In this document: in pieces, positions 22,601-34,272 of the stretch | Numbering within the stretch: position 1 is the stretch's first letter | Layout: each line of letters opens with the position of its first letter | NCBI GenBank assembly: GCA_032622095.1 | Contig: CP136061.1 | Span: 82,186,324-82,250,323, forward strand | DNA length: 64,000 bases | Direction: 5' to 3' | Origin: Siphonodentalium dalli | Taxonomy: Eukaryota; Mollusca; Scaphopoda; Gadilida; Siphonodentaliidae | Program-made: the position numbers and the translations under genes | Notes under the pieces: model-generated | The model's database searches: none | The model's input: the letters and a program-made list of their open reading frames with translations, nothing else | What the model was told of the DNA's origin: nothing

Positions 22601-23394
22601 TGGGCTTTTTTTTGCATGAGAGATTTCATCTCTATAGGTCAAGGTCATACACAAAGGTCAAGGTAATTCACCAAAATATTAGTTTTTTCATATCGGGTCA
22701 TACATTTTCTACCCACTGATTTTACATATCAGTTTTGAATACGTTATCTTTGCTCCTAAATAATCTGTAGCGTATATGCTACATGGAGAACTGCATTATT
22801 GTTGAAACCGACATGTCAGTCATGATATATAGGCCTTTAAACTTGGTGGCCATTTTCCAAAATGGGTCAAAATCAGTTATTTCCCCAATATATCATGCGT
22901 CTGTGTAGTCCAGGCGATTGGTGCATGGAAATGTAAGAATTACACAAATTATGATAAAAGCATGAAACTTGAAACATATGTTCCTTGGACCTTACTGGTC
23001 ATTTTCAGATATAGACCCAATCGAGATTTGGCCCTGCTTAGCAACGGTTGCTAGGCAACTACCCGAAAGTATAAAATGCTCATATAAGGAGGCAGTACAG
23101 TATTTTATTCAACTTTAGTTCTTTTGAATTGCATATTTGAGGTGTATTTGTGACATAGGATGAATTACACAGACTTATGACGTTGTTTCCTATCATAATG
23201 TCCATCATAACCGTTGCTATGCAGCTACCCAGACAGTACAATGTATAATCCGCACTCTTCTGGATGGCATTTTGGGACCAGCATAGATGGTAGATTTGTC
23301 TGAAATACATTTTACATATGCTAATACATCACATAGTGTATATTATATAGAGATGGATAGTTTCTGCGGTTGGAAGGTGACATTGCGATCGTTC
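22601..23394. other. Unclassified repeat-like sequence
   Basis: Motifs such as GGTCAAGGTCATAC, GGTGGCCATTTTCCAAAATG and GCAACGGTTGCTAGGCAACTA are typical of old interspersed repeats in invertebrates. The stretch may be an outer part of the long-TIR element copy that resumes at 23925. No gene is seen. Confidence 0.4.
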
Positions 23395-23398
23395 TTAA

Positions 23399-23889
23399 AG
23401 ACACGGTTGGCCTTGGCGGTGGGTATCCTATGAAAATATATCCACCCGTCAAAAACCGCCACAAACAGAAAGAACATCATAATGTAGATAGACTTTGTCC
23501 GTATACAAATAAGAAATATCGCATAAACAGTATATTATGGTCATATGTTTGACCATTGTTATGTAAACAACATAAAAAGTTACTTTTCTGGTGTTTGTTT
23601 ATATTATGATGGTAAACATAAAGAGCGTTCTTTGTTGGTGAATACCTGATATGGAACTAATAAAGAGCGTTTGTGCCATTTGTGTGTGATTAGCCAGTAG
23701 CATTGTGCTGTCTTCTGCAACACAATCAGGCTATTGCTTAGGTAAAATATAGTAAGTATTTATGGTAACATGCTGTTTACGCGATGGTCATGGTATATAT
23801 GAACGGAACTGTATGCGTTCTACTGTTTTTCTGTTTACGGTGTTTGGAACAAATATGAATATTTTCGACAATTAATGCCGCACGTGCCT
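23399..23889 (+). mobile_element. TTAA-flanked MITE, family 1 (copy A)
   Basis: TTAA at 23395-23398 and 23890-23893 flank a 491 bp element starting AGACACGGTTGGCC and ending CGCACGTGCCT. Internal landmarks are CCACCCGTCAAAAACC, AAAGAGCGTTCTTTG, CAATCAGGCT and GTTTACGCGATGGTCATGG. Copies lie at 33505-33998 (same strand) and 35495-36855 (opposite strand, interrupted). Consensus ends AGGYACG plus a TTAA target fit a Kolobok-like non-autonomous element. The short frame across it is not a gene. Confidence 0.9.
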
Positions 23890-23924
23890 TTAAGAGACCA
23901 ACCCATATTTTTAAATTTCAAAAG

Positions 23925-24126
23925 CATCAATGATCATAACGCAAGTTGTGGTTGATGAACAAAATTGACTATTCTGTCCTATATACATTGAATACTAACA
24001 TTTATGATGCAAATTGATTAATTGTTACTATTTCAACCACTGACATAATAGAATTATTGGATTTTTATATCACAGATTTGACATCAAAATCGGCAAAATT
24101 TCACTTTTCAGGTTTGGACCATTTTT
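23925..24126 (+). mobile_element. Long-TIR element, partial copy, arm piece 1
   Basis: GTGGTTGATGAACAAAATTG, GACTATTCTGTCCTATATAC and ATTGAATACTAACATTTATG match 50850-51030 of the intact left arm at 50-51.5 kb. The match breaks exactly where the satellite unit starts at 24127 and resumes after 27642. Confidence 0.8.
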
Positions 24127-27100
24127 AGCTCAACTTACTTGTAAGTTTGAGCTATTGTCATGGTTTGGCGTCCGTCGTCCGTGTGTCCGTGTGTCCGTGT
24201 GTGCGTGTGTGCGTGTGTGCGTGTGTCCGTCAACAATTTCCTTTGGCGCGGGCTACAGGTCGTACCTTTGGTCTGATCTTTATGAAATTTTGCATGAATG
24301 TTGACATTGACATGTAGATGGGAAACGAGTCATTTTGGGGTCATTCGGCCAAAAAACATGGCCGCTGGTAGCCATCTTGGATTTCAAAATTCAATCCATT
24401 GGCGCGGGCTACAGGTCGTACTGTTCTTTTGATCATCATGAAATTTGTCATGGATGTTAATATTGACATGTAGATGGGAACGAGTCATTTTGGGGTCGTT
24501 CGGCCAAAAAACATGGCCATCAGCAGCCATCTTGGATTTTACTCTTTGCATGACTAAATCATTTGGCGCAGGCTACAGGTCGTAGTTTTGATTGGAACTT
24601 CATGAAATTTGTCATGGATGTTAACAATGACATGTAGATGGGAACGAGTGATTTTGGGGTTGTTCGGCCAAAAAACATGGCCGCCAGCAGCCATCTTGGA
24701 TTTTACTCTTTGCATGACTAAATCCTTTGGCGCGGGCTACAGGTCGTACCTTTGGTCTGATCTTTATGAAATTTGTCATGAATGTTGACATTGGCATGTA
24801 GATGGGAACGAGTCATTTTGGGGTCATTCGGCCAAAAAACATGGCCACTGGTGGCCATTTTGGATTTCAAAATTCAATCCATTGGCGCGGGCTACAGGTC
24901 GTACTGTTCGTCTGATCATTATGAAATTTGTCATGGATGTTAATATTAACATGTAGATGGGAACGAGTGATTTTGGGGTCGTTCGGCCAAAAAACATGGC
25001 CGCTGGCAGCCATCATGGATTTTACTCTTTGCATGACTAAATCCTTTGGCGCGGGCTACAGGTCGTACCTTTGGTCTGACCTTTATTAAATTTGTCATGA
25101 ATATTGATATTGACATGTATATGGGAACGAGTCATTTTGGGGTCATACGGCCAAAAAACATGGCCGCTGGCAGCCATCTTGGATTTTACTCTTTGCATGA
25201 CTAAATCCTTTGCCGCAGGCTACAGGTCGTAGTTTTGATCAGAACTTCATGAAATTTGTCATGGATGTTAACAATGACATGTCAATGGGAACGAGTGATT
25301 TTGGGGTTGTTCGGCCAAAAAACATGGCCGCCAGCAGCCATCATGGATTTTACTCTTTGCATGACTAAATCCTTTGGCGCGGGCTACAGGTCGTACCTAT
25401 GGTCTGATCTTTATGAATTTTGTCATGAATGTTGACATTGACATGTAGATGGGAACGAGTGATTTTGGGGTCATTCGGCCAAAAAACATGGCCGCTGGTG
25501 GCCATTTTGGATTTCAAAATTCAATCCATTGGCGCGGGCTAAAGGTCGTGCTGTTCGTCTGATCATCATGAAATTTGTCATGGATGTTAATATTGACATG
25601 TAGATGGGAACGAGTGATTTTGGGGTCGTTCGGCCAAAAAACATGGCCGCTGGCAGCCATCATGGATTTTACTCTTTGCATGACTAAATCCTTTGGCGCG
25701 GGCTACAGGTCGTACCTTTGGTCTGACCTTTATTAAATTTGTCATGAATATTGATATTGACATGTATATGGGAACGAGTCATTTTGGGGTCATACGGCCA
25801 AAAAACATGGCCGCTGGCAGCCATCTTGGATTTTACTCTTTGCATGACTAAATCCTTTGGCGCAGGCTACAGGTCGTAGTTTTGATCAGAACTTCATGAA
25901 ATTTGTCATGGATGTTAACAATGACATGTAGATGGGAACGAGTGATTTTGGGGTTGTTCGGTCAAAAAACATGGCCGCCAGCAGCCATCATGGATTTTAC
26001 TCTTTGCATGACTAAATCCTTTGGCGCGGGCTACAGGTCGTACCTATGGTCTGATCTTTATGAATTTTGTCATGAATGTTGACATTGACATGTAGATGGG
26101 AACGAATGAGTTTGGGGTCATTCGGCCAAAAAACATGGCCGCTGGTGGCCATTTTGGATTTCAAAATTCAATCCATTGGCGCGGGCTACAGGTCGTGCTG
26201 TTCGTCTGATCATCATGAAATTTGTCATGGATGTTAATATTGACATGTAGATGGGAACGAGTGATTTTGGGGTCGTTCAGCCAAAAAACATGGCCGCCAG
26301 CAGCCATCTTGGATTTTACTCTTTGCATGACTAAATTCTTTGGCGCGGGCTACAGGTTGTAGCTTTGGTCAGAACTTCATGAAATTTGTCATGGATGTTA
26401 ACAATGAGATGTAGATGGGAACGAGTGATTTTGGGGTTGTTCGGCCAAAAAACATGGCCGCCAGCAGCCATCATGGATTTTACTCTTTGCATGACTAAAT
26501 CCTTTGGCGCGGGCTACAGGTCGTACCTATGGTCTGATCTTTATGAATTTTGTCATGAATGTTGACATTGACATGTAGATGGGAACGAGTCATTTTGGGG
26601 TCATTCGGCGAAAAAACATGGCTGCTGGTGGCCATTTTGGATTTCAAAATTCAATCCATTGGCACGGGCTACAGGTTGTGCTGTTCGTCTGATCATCATG
26701 AAATTTGTCATGGATGTTAATATTGACATGTAGATGGGAACGAGTGATTTTGGGGTCGTTCGTCCAAAAAACATGGCCGTCAGCAGCCATCTTGGATTTT
26801 ACTCTTTGCATGACTAAATCCTTTGGCGCGGGTTACAGGTCGTACCTTTGGTCTGACCTTTATGAAATTTGTCATGAATATTGATATTGACATGTATATG
26901 GGAACGAGTCATTTTGGGGTCATACGGCCAAAAAACATGGCCGCTGGCAGCCATCTTGGATTTCAAAATTCAATCCATTGGCACGGGCTACAGGTCGTAC
27001 TGTTTGTCTGATCATCATGATATTTATCATGGATGTTAATATTAACATGTAGATGGGAACGAGTCATTTTGGGGTCGTTTGGCTAAAAAACATGTCCGCC

Positions 27101-27642
27101 AGCAGCCATATTGGATTTTACTCTTTGCATGAATAAATCCTTTGGTGCGGGCTACAGGTCGTAGCTTGGTCGGAACTTCATGAAATTTGTCATGTATGTT
27201 AACAATGACATGTAGATGGGAAACGAGTCATTTTGGGGTCGTTCAGCCGAAAAACATGGCCGCCAGCAGCCATCTTGGATTTTACTCTTTGCATGACTAA
27301 ATCCATTGGCACAGGCTACAGGTCATACCTTTGATCAGATCATTATGATATTTGTAAAGGCTGTGGATGGGAACAAGTCATTTTGGGGTAATTCGGAAAA
27401 AAACATGGCTGCCGGTGGCCATTTTAGAATTTACTCTTTGCATCAATAAATCCTTTGGCACACCATAATCACCACATCCCTGATCCGATCATTATGAAAC
27501 CGGTTATGAATGTTGATATTGACATGTACATCTAGTCTTACTTAGACATTTCAATTAGCACTTTTCCTATTCCTCCATTTACTGTCGACCATTAAATTAT
27601 TCCCCTACCTAAGTTGAGCTACAGTGTCATTGACACTTTCAT
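24127..27642 (+). repeat. Satellite-carrying unit with higher-order repeats
   Basis: The unit starts AGCTCAACTT, closely followed by AAGTTTGAGCTATTG, so the start folds on itself. A GTGTGTCCGTGTG run and GTCAACAATTTCC follow. About 20 monomers come next, each with GGCTACAGGTCGTA, CATGAAATTTGTCATGGATG, GACATGTAGATGGGAACGAG and CGGCCAAAAAACATGGCC. Anchor positions 24346, 24501, 24665, 24829, 24984, 25148, 25312, 25476 and 25631 give spacings of 155 or 164 bp. The 155 bp type has GATTTCAAAATTCAATCC; the 164 bp type has GATTTTACTCTTTGCATGAC. A four-monomer block of 647 bp repeats (24829, 25476, 26123). The unit ends GTTGAGCTACAGTGTCATTG plus ACACTTTCAT. No protein is encoded. Confidence 0.92.
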
Positions 27643-27692
27643 TTCAAGTAAAATGGAACTATCTTTGGTATCAAAGGTGTTTATTGTTTCAC
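27643..27692 (+). mobile_element. Long-TIR element, partial copy, arm piece 2
   Basis: TTCAAGTAAAATGGAACTAT and CTTTGGTATCAAA match 51030-51068 of the intact arm. The piece is only 50 bp, squeezed between two insertions. Confidence 0.75.
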
Positions 27693-29167
27693 TAGGGGAT
27701 TTCCCGTCTAAAATGACGGGTAAATAAATGTCCTTTGTTACTTACTGGTATTAAATGTCCTTTGTTACTTACCGGTATTCGCGTGCATGATCAGATTCTT
27801 ATTTATATTAGAAATGGAATGGCTAATAGTATGCTTCTCTTATCACGGCATGGTGGCGTGGGACACTGTATTTCACTAAGAAATGTATTGACCACCCCCG
27901 CTTCAGCAGGTATGCATGCATGGGCTGTAGCCAGTTTGCTCTAAGGCGGGTTCGTCAGCTGATAGCATTGGCATAATTGATGCGGTGAGCCCAGCAGATG
28001 GGTGGGTATCCAATATCATGGACGCCTCACACAACAACACATTCAGAATTCCTTATGACGAACAGTATGAACAAGAAAACCCGCGAAAACAAAACAAAAT
28101 CACATTTAATGTTCTAACTTAAGTTATTTCCTCCTGTATCTGTATCGGTGTGCGCGCAGGATCAGTTCGGACGTGAGCGCACACTCCATAAAAAGAATCT
28201 TTGTGAAAATGAACCCTCTCAAATTAGTCTCAATACTTTAGAATATAGAATTAACCTAAAAATAACAAAAACCTTCGGAATAGAGAACCTTCGGAATAGC
28301 GGACCTTCGGGATAGCAAATCTTCATAAATAGAAACATGTCCCCACAATTACACCGGTGACGTAAACACATGTGCTAATCTTTGTCGTACTATCGTAATT
28401 ATCGGTACGATTATACTCTAGTACGAAACAAGAATACATTCCTCCATACGACCATGAGTCTATACAAATCTGTACACCAGTGTCCACCCACTTCGTGGCG
28501 GTAATAATTAACTTTCATTTCCCTATTTAAGTTATATAATCGAACCACTGCACGGGTTGTTCGTGTGCGACATATTGATATACTGTGCAGGTATTGTCTA
28601 AGTGGATTAATGCCAATAGTTTAGTACGAAAGGTTCTGGTCCTCTGGACGCCTACCAATTCTTCAGTTCGAGGGTATTCAGGGCACAACATTAATATTTT
28701 AAATAGCACTCAGTTCTAACGATGATTGAACGTTCGACTCTACAACCCATGAAATTCCACGACAAAAGCAACGCCCTTACTTATATTCACACTCAACATG
28801 ATGACAAATTAATTTTGCGCCCTTTTCCAATGTTATTGTAGAACGCTTGGCAGTTTCATCTATACAGTAGCAAAGCAAGTGTGGGTTTGTGTGTGACCTC
28901 ATATGACGTCATTTCGACAAAGTTTACGTCATAAGAAATAGTGTCTAATTGAGTGCAAATACGGCGTTTATTTACCATGTTCGATCTCGTGCATTCGTTG
29001 ACCAATCGGCGTGAAAGTTGGTGAGTCATCTTCTACGACACAATGTAGGCAGTGGTCCAAATTTGTGCTAAGTTGGACGCATGGTTGAAAAGTGATAAAC
29101 GCGCCAAAAGCGTGACCGAGTTATACACACATATTGACACACACACAGACGACGGGTTTTGTATATA
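27693..29167 (+). mobile_element. Pearl/Helentron-like element, ~1.47 kb
   Basis: It interrupts the long-TIR arm. It starts ACTAGGGGATTTCCCGTCT with a CCCGT...ACGGG hairpin directly after, and ends with TTATACACACATATTGACAC, an (AC)n tract, GACGGGTTTTGTATATAAT. The element at 35592 has the same plan: ACTAGAAGGTGACCCG, a CCCG...CGGG hairpin, then (CA)n and TATATAATAG. Internally there are a short ATGTCCTTTGTTACTTAC duplication (27729/27757) and a CCTTCGGAATAG ladder (28270-28325). No Rep/helicase frame is seen, so it is non-autonomous. Confidence 0.55.
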
Positions 29168-29575
29168 ATATTCTGTCTTAAATATGTCAAACTGATGTGT
29201 TTTGTAGACAAAATAACTCAAGATGGCTTACAAAATGGAAACAAACAAACAAAAATGATTTTCCTCACATATCCAACCATTATTCTCTGCTCCGAAAATG
29301 TAGCAAATTGTGACACTGTTGAATTGGTTATTAACCATGTTACTTTATCAACTTGCAATTAAAATTAATGATCTATTCTGGTTGTCTCATATGAGATATG
29401 ACAAATTCATTTTAAAGGAAGAAGTGTGGAATTTTGCCAAAAACGTCTCGGGCCATGCTTTGAACGGAAATGCACACAAACGGAACTGAGCGAGACCATA
29501 TTATTTGGCTACTGTCACACATTAGCATCAACATTGATTGACTTAATACATGGTTTATATCGAAATGGTCAGGGA
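29168..29575 (+). mobile_element. Long-TIR element, partial copy, arm piece 3
   Basis: ACAAAATAACTCAAGATGGC, GCAAATTGTGACACTG, TTGGTTATTAACCATGTTAC and TTGAACGGAAAT match 51110-51500 of the intact arm. It continues into the minisatellite, as the intact copy does at 51.56 kb. Confidence 0.8.
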
Positions 29576-29589
29576 GTGACTGGTGAGGT

Positions 29590-30007
29590 AAGGTGAATAG
29601 TTGTACTAGGAGTGGCTATAAGGTGATGGGGTCCACAGTGAGATGATAGGAATACGTGTATAAGGAGTGGTCATGTGCGATGTGAATATGTATACATGGA
29701 GTGGCTATATGGTAATTGAAGTGGTGTGTGTGTAACCCAAATGTCGCTACACAGTTATCTGTGTTGTTTATGTATATATATGGAGTGACTGTATAGTCAT
29801 GTCTGGGATGCACATGTGTACCTTGGGTGGCTGTATTGTCATGGCTGGGGTATATGTATACATATGTTGGCTGTATGGTCACGGGTGGGGTGTATTGACA
29901 AATAGGGTAATGTGTATAGGTGTACATGGAATGACTGTATGGTCTATATGGACTGTATGACTATATGCTTACCTGTACAGCTGGTTGGTCATTGGCTGGC
30001 GTGTGAG
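29590..30007 (+). repeat. Minisatellite, first half (continues at 34273)
   Basis: Irregular ~55-65 bp units follow the pattern GGAGTGGCTGTATGGTCATG, GGTGGGGTGTATATGTATAC. On the opposite strand the pattern matches units at 51590-52420, 53060-53470 and 54600-54985. Frames across it on both strands are repeat artefacts. Confidence 0.8.
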
Positions 30008-31544
30008 TATATGGGCATTTTTCAAAAAATGTGGCCGATTTGGGTATTCAAGAATCAAAAAATTATTTCAACGAGAGAACATATTTTAGCCGCTTTTCGT
30101 GGTTGATGGTATCCAGTAGATCAGAGGATAGTAAAATGCAACCTTAATCACCCTTATATCCTGTCCGAATCAGGTCCATTGACGATGCACACACACCTAG
30201 TGTCCCTACTGTTGCCATTATGTTTTTCAATATAAATATGATTTTGAGTGATATAGAGGTGGAAAATAACATATGAGCAACATGTGCATTGTGTGGTAAT
30301 CAGAATTTGCAAAAATAAACACCAAAACATGATGAGTATTACGAGTTATGATAATGTATATGTGATATGCATAAATTTCCGATATCCAGGTATCGAGTTT
30401 TCTCGACCTGGAATGATGTGAATTTCTGTTTGATTATGGCCATATATTTTCCGAAGATTAAGGTCAATACTCCACAATTCTATCGGGATGAGGGAATCCA
30501 ATTCAAATTAATCTCGATACGACAGAAAAACTCGACGGTAACATATGGGACAAGCCAGTAACAGGAGAGACACTTGACGTAACAGAAGGGACAGTTTTAT
30601 TATGAACATACTTGTGGAAACATTATTTCAAACAATAAAGCAAAATGTCACTTCCCATAAGTGAACGAGACCCAACTGGACCAAATGCGTACCAGACCTA
30701 GAAACAAAATGTATTAAACGATAGTCTGATGCATATTAGCCTATCATTTGGTAACAGGAAGGACTGGTAGTTACAGGAAGGACACACGCATACCAAATGT
30801 GACCAACAACACAATATAGTATGCGACCCGGCATAGGATAACTAAAAGCTAACGTTATGAATATCAAATATAGGTGCAGTTGATGAAATATATGACATAC
30901 ACGCCGCAATTGGTCTCCGGTAACAGGAAGGACATTAGCGTATTATAACTATAGCATATTGGCAATTCATATTTGTTGTCAGACTATAACCGTGGATTTA
31001 TTTTTCGTATGATGTATTATTGCAGAACTGTGTGACAATTTTAACTATAAACAGAGATCACATACTGGTAATGGCATATTGATACAATACAGAGTGACAA
31101 TAAGCAAGACACACATGAACATTGTGTTTAAATATAGTATTGAAATGATAATACAATAATACATTTCGCACGATGTTCATTGACACACTGCGCAAAATTT
31201 GATAAATTACCTTCGTCCGACGCATACATGCGTACATCTGTCGTATCGTGAACAAAATACGTTTTGTTTGAAATTCCACTGTAATCAGGGGGAGGGGTCA
31301 GAAAAACATTTCCGGACGCTAGGCGCTTTTTTATTGTTCTGCCCTGTTGGTACTCACCACCCCCTAATTTTTTTCCCATTCTGTGATAGGGATCCACCCC
31401 TCCAAACTGCTTGAAATGACTATTTACTCAGTTCTCATGATCTTATCTGATCAATGTTCCATATAATGACTATAGAAGCATTCCTTCTTTTATTTACCAA
31501 CAAGACTGTCATGTTTCAAAACAAGTCTCAAATAAATGTGGTCT

Positions 31545-31835
31545 GTATGGTATGCTGATGGATTGACATTTAAAGTCCAAGATGGCAAAGTTTGTTTGAA
31601 ACAAATTTTGGGGAAAACATGGAGGCTCCCATCTAGAGGTGACTTCGAAGATCCATGTGAAGTTTGGTGACGATTGGATGAGAAATGTAACCTGCAAAGT
31701 GCGCTAAAGGATTTGGTCATACAAAGAGTAAAATCCAAGATGGCTGCCAGCGGCCATATTTTTCATAAAAAAGTCATTCAAATTTGGCAACTCCCATCTA
31801 GAGGTGTCCCTAGATCTATATACCGAATATCGTTG
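31545..31835 (-). repeat. Fragment of the satellite family
   Basis: Reverse-strand monomers: CTCCCATCTAGAGGTG occurs twice (31625 and 31791), with GAGTAAAATCCAAGATGGCT, GCCAGCGGCCAT and GTTTGGTGACGATTGGATGA between. About 1.5 monomers remain, without the unit's end motifs. The block lies inside the 30.0-34.3 kb transposon. Confidence 0.75.
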
Positions 31836-33504
31836 AAATCGGTCAATGTTTGTTCTAACACCTTTGTTTTATTTTATTATGGTTTTTAGAATATTCTATT
31901 TTTATTTGAAGAGTTCAGTGAAGAGTTTACATTTTTTAAGAATCTATTTTTGTGTTGTTTTCATTTATATCAGGTTGAATAAATATTTTTTATTAAAACT
32001 ATTTAAATCTGAGCCTTTCCGTGTCAATGTGCATTGATAGATCCTTGATGAAAACATTTAGCAAGCTGACCTTTTTATTGCCACTTGGTGTCATCCCTCA
32101 TTATTAACTGATACATGTAATAGAAGCATTCTTAAAACCTTTTGTCCCATCATTTTGAAGACAATTGACTCGAGGAAAAAAATTACAGGGCCAGGAAAAA
32201 ATGTGTCAGTCGGGCTGCTGAAAGATTCACACACCCACCCGCCTAGTGTTCGAAACAAAATTGCAGACCCCCACCTGCTGTAACTGGCTTTAAAATAGAT
32301 TTTGATTTGGTTACTAGACAGGTTTAGATTGAACAACTTCTGACTTCTGCAGCATGGCAGGTGGTCATGTACAATGGTAGTGCACCTTTTACTACTAGTA
32401 TGTTGATAGCTAATATACGGTTAACACCGTTTGCTCATTGCCATTTGTTTACACACGAGTAGCGGTCTCGTTAAATACTGATTATAGTAAACTCTGTATA
32501 TTTCGTATATGTCGTAGATGAATAATGGAATCGCTGCGAAATGATGGAGATACTTTGTTTGGAATTAGAATATAGTACCTGGTGCATGACCGCAGTAATT
32601 CAATTTCGTGAGTTTTTGAAATCATAGCATATCAACAGGTCTACCAGCATCATAGCATATTAGCAGGACCACTTGATCAGGTGTGTCTATATCTGACAGT
32701 TTACACGGGTTTGTGTTGGGCATGGGAATTGGCCCTAAGTGAATTTATGTGAAAACTGTTTGATCATTGCATTCTCAATCAAGTATAATAGAAAACATTC
32801 TATATCAAAATGAGTGTGTGGAAGAAATAAATGGAAGGCGTTCTGCAAGGAAATACAAATATATGTCAATTCACTGCCAAAAATAACAACTGTGTAATCT
32901 ATTGTCACTGCTGTTACCGCAATGTCCCTCCTGTTACCACATCCAGCATTATCTGACATGCTGTTACCAAAGTGTTCCCTACTGTTACAATTTAAAAGGT
33001 AACAGTAGGGACGGTAACAGTAGGGATGTTTCGGGTTTATAAAGGGGATTCCCACCGGTCGTCCATTGTTATGTAACAAACTGTATGTGTTGCCTCACGG
33101 GGATCACATTGGACAAAACTAAGAAGAGAAACATTTGTGTAATAACAAACTCACAGACCTGTATCTATCGGTAACAGTAGTGACACACTCCCAATGTACT
33201 CACCTGTCTGATGAATGATATTGTCAATTACGGGCAAATTAATTGCACCGACCAGCGGATAACAGTTGTTTAGCCATGTGTATTGATGAGTAGTACTGGA
33301 AACCAATTTGCACTTCCTCATTCGCCAATGCCAGGACTGTTGTATTATGTGTTTCTCTCTTGGTAACAGTAGGGACCACCAATCGTGGGACAGTTTTGTG
33401 ACCTACATTATGTTACTTGACTTGGTAAAAATTGTGCATATTTTGTGATTTTATGATCAGGCGTGTTACATATGATGCAAATTGTCTAATAAAGTGGTAT
33501 TTAA

Positions 33505-33998
33505 AGGTACGGTTGGCCTTTGGCGTTGGTATCCTGTGAAAATATTTCCACCCGTCAAAAACCACCACAAACAGAAAGAACAACAAAATGTAGACAGACT
33601 TTGTCCGTATACAAATAAGAAATATCGCATAAACAGTATGTTATTGTCATATATTTGACCATTGTTATGTAAACAAAAGCATAAAAAGTTACTTTTCTGG
33701 TGTTTGTTTATATTATGATGGTAAACATAAAGAGCGTTCTTTGTTGGTGAATTCCTGATATGGAACGAATAAAGAGCGTTTATGCCATTTGCGTGTGATT
33801 AGCCAACAGCATTGTGCTGTCTTCTGTAACACAATCAGGCTCTTGCTTAGGTAAAATATAGTAAATCTGTATGATAACATGCTGTTTACGCGATGGTCAT
33901 GGTATATATGAACGAAACTGTATGCGTTTTAATGTTTTTCTGTTTACGGTGATTGGAACAATTATGAATATTTTCGACAACTAAGGCCTCACGTGCCT
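33505..33998 (+). mobile_element. TTAA-flanked MITE, family 1 (copy B)
   Basis: TTAA at 33501-33504 and 33999-34002 flank a 494 bp element with ends AGGTACGGTTGGCC and CACGTGCCT. It is the best-preserved copy and serves as the reference for the uninterrupted family sequence. It is nested in the 4.26 kb transposon, so it is younger than that insertion. Confidence 0.9.
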
Positions 33999-34272
33999 TT
34001 AATGGTCATATTTTATACAAAAATGTCTGTTTTTGGGGAGATTTCGGAAAATGGGACAGGCATAATTGGCCATTTTTGCCATATTACGAGCCTCTGGATT
34101 GTAGAGATATCAAGAAGCAGATATCAAGGAGCGGATGATATAGGGTCTGCAACAAGTTGACCCCATCCCATATTATATCTCAAAATAAAAAAATGTGATC
34201 ATTAATAAACTTTTCTACAAATAAATGGTGATGGACAGAAATAGGCCACTTTTTTTGAAAAATGCCCATATA

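Larger units (their letters stand above)
30012..34268. mobile_element. DNA transposon, 4.26 kb, TIR TGGGCATTTTTC, apparently non-autonomous
   Basis: Terminal inverted repeats TGGGCATTTTTCAAAAAA(T/A)G continue GTGGCC(G/T)ATTT and match at about 29 of 31 bases. TATA lies at 30008-30011 and 34269-34272. Because TATA is palindromic, a 4 bp target duplication and a TIR extension cannot be told apart. Removing the element rejoins one minisatellite unit. Inside, a motif GGTAACAGTAGGGAC (variants GGAAGGAC, AGAAGGGAC) occurs about 13 times in both orientations at 30202, 30557, 30578, 30750, 30770, 30919, 32911, 32924, 32961, 32975, 32998, 33013, 33170 and 33361. No transposase was recognised. It carries a family 1 MITE (33505-33998) and a satellite fragment (31545-31835). 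Superfamily unknown. Confidence 0.8.

Noticed and set aside
26823-27011. Frames in the satellite array (also 5097-5342, 10870-11136, 31490-31738)
   Set aside because: They repeat with the satellite monomers and are not genes.
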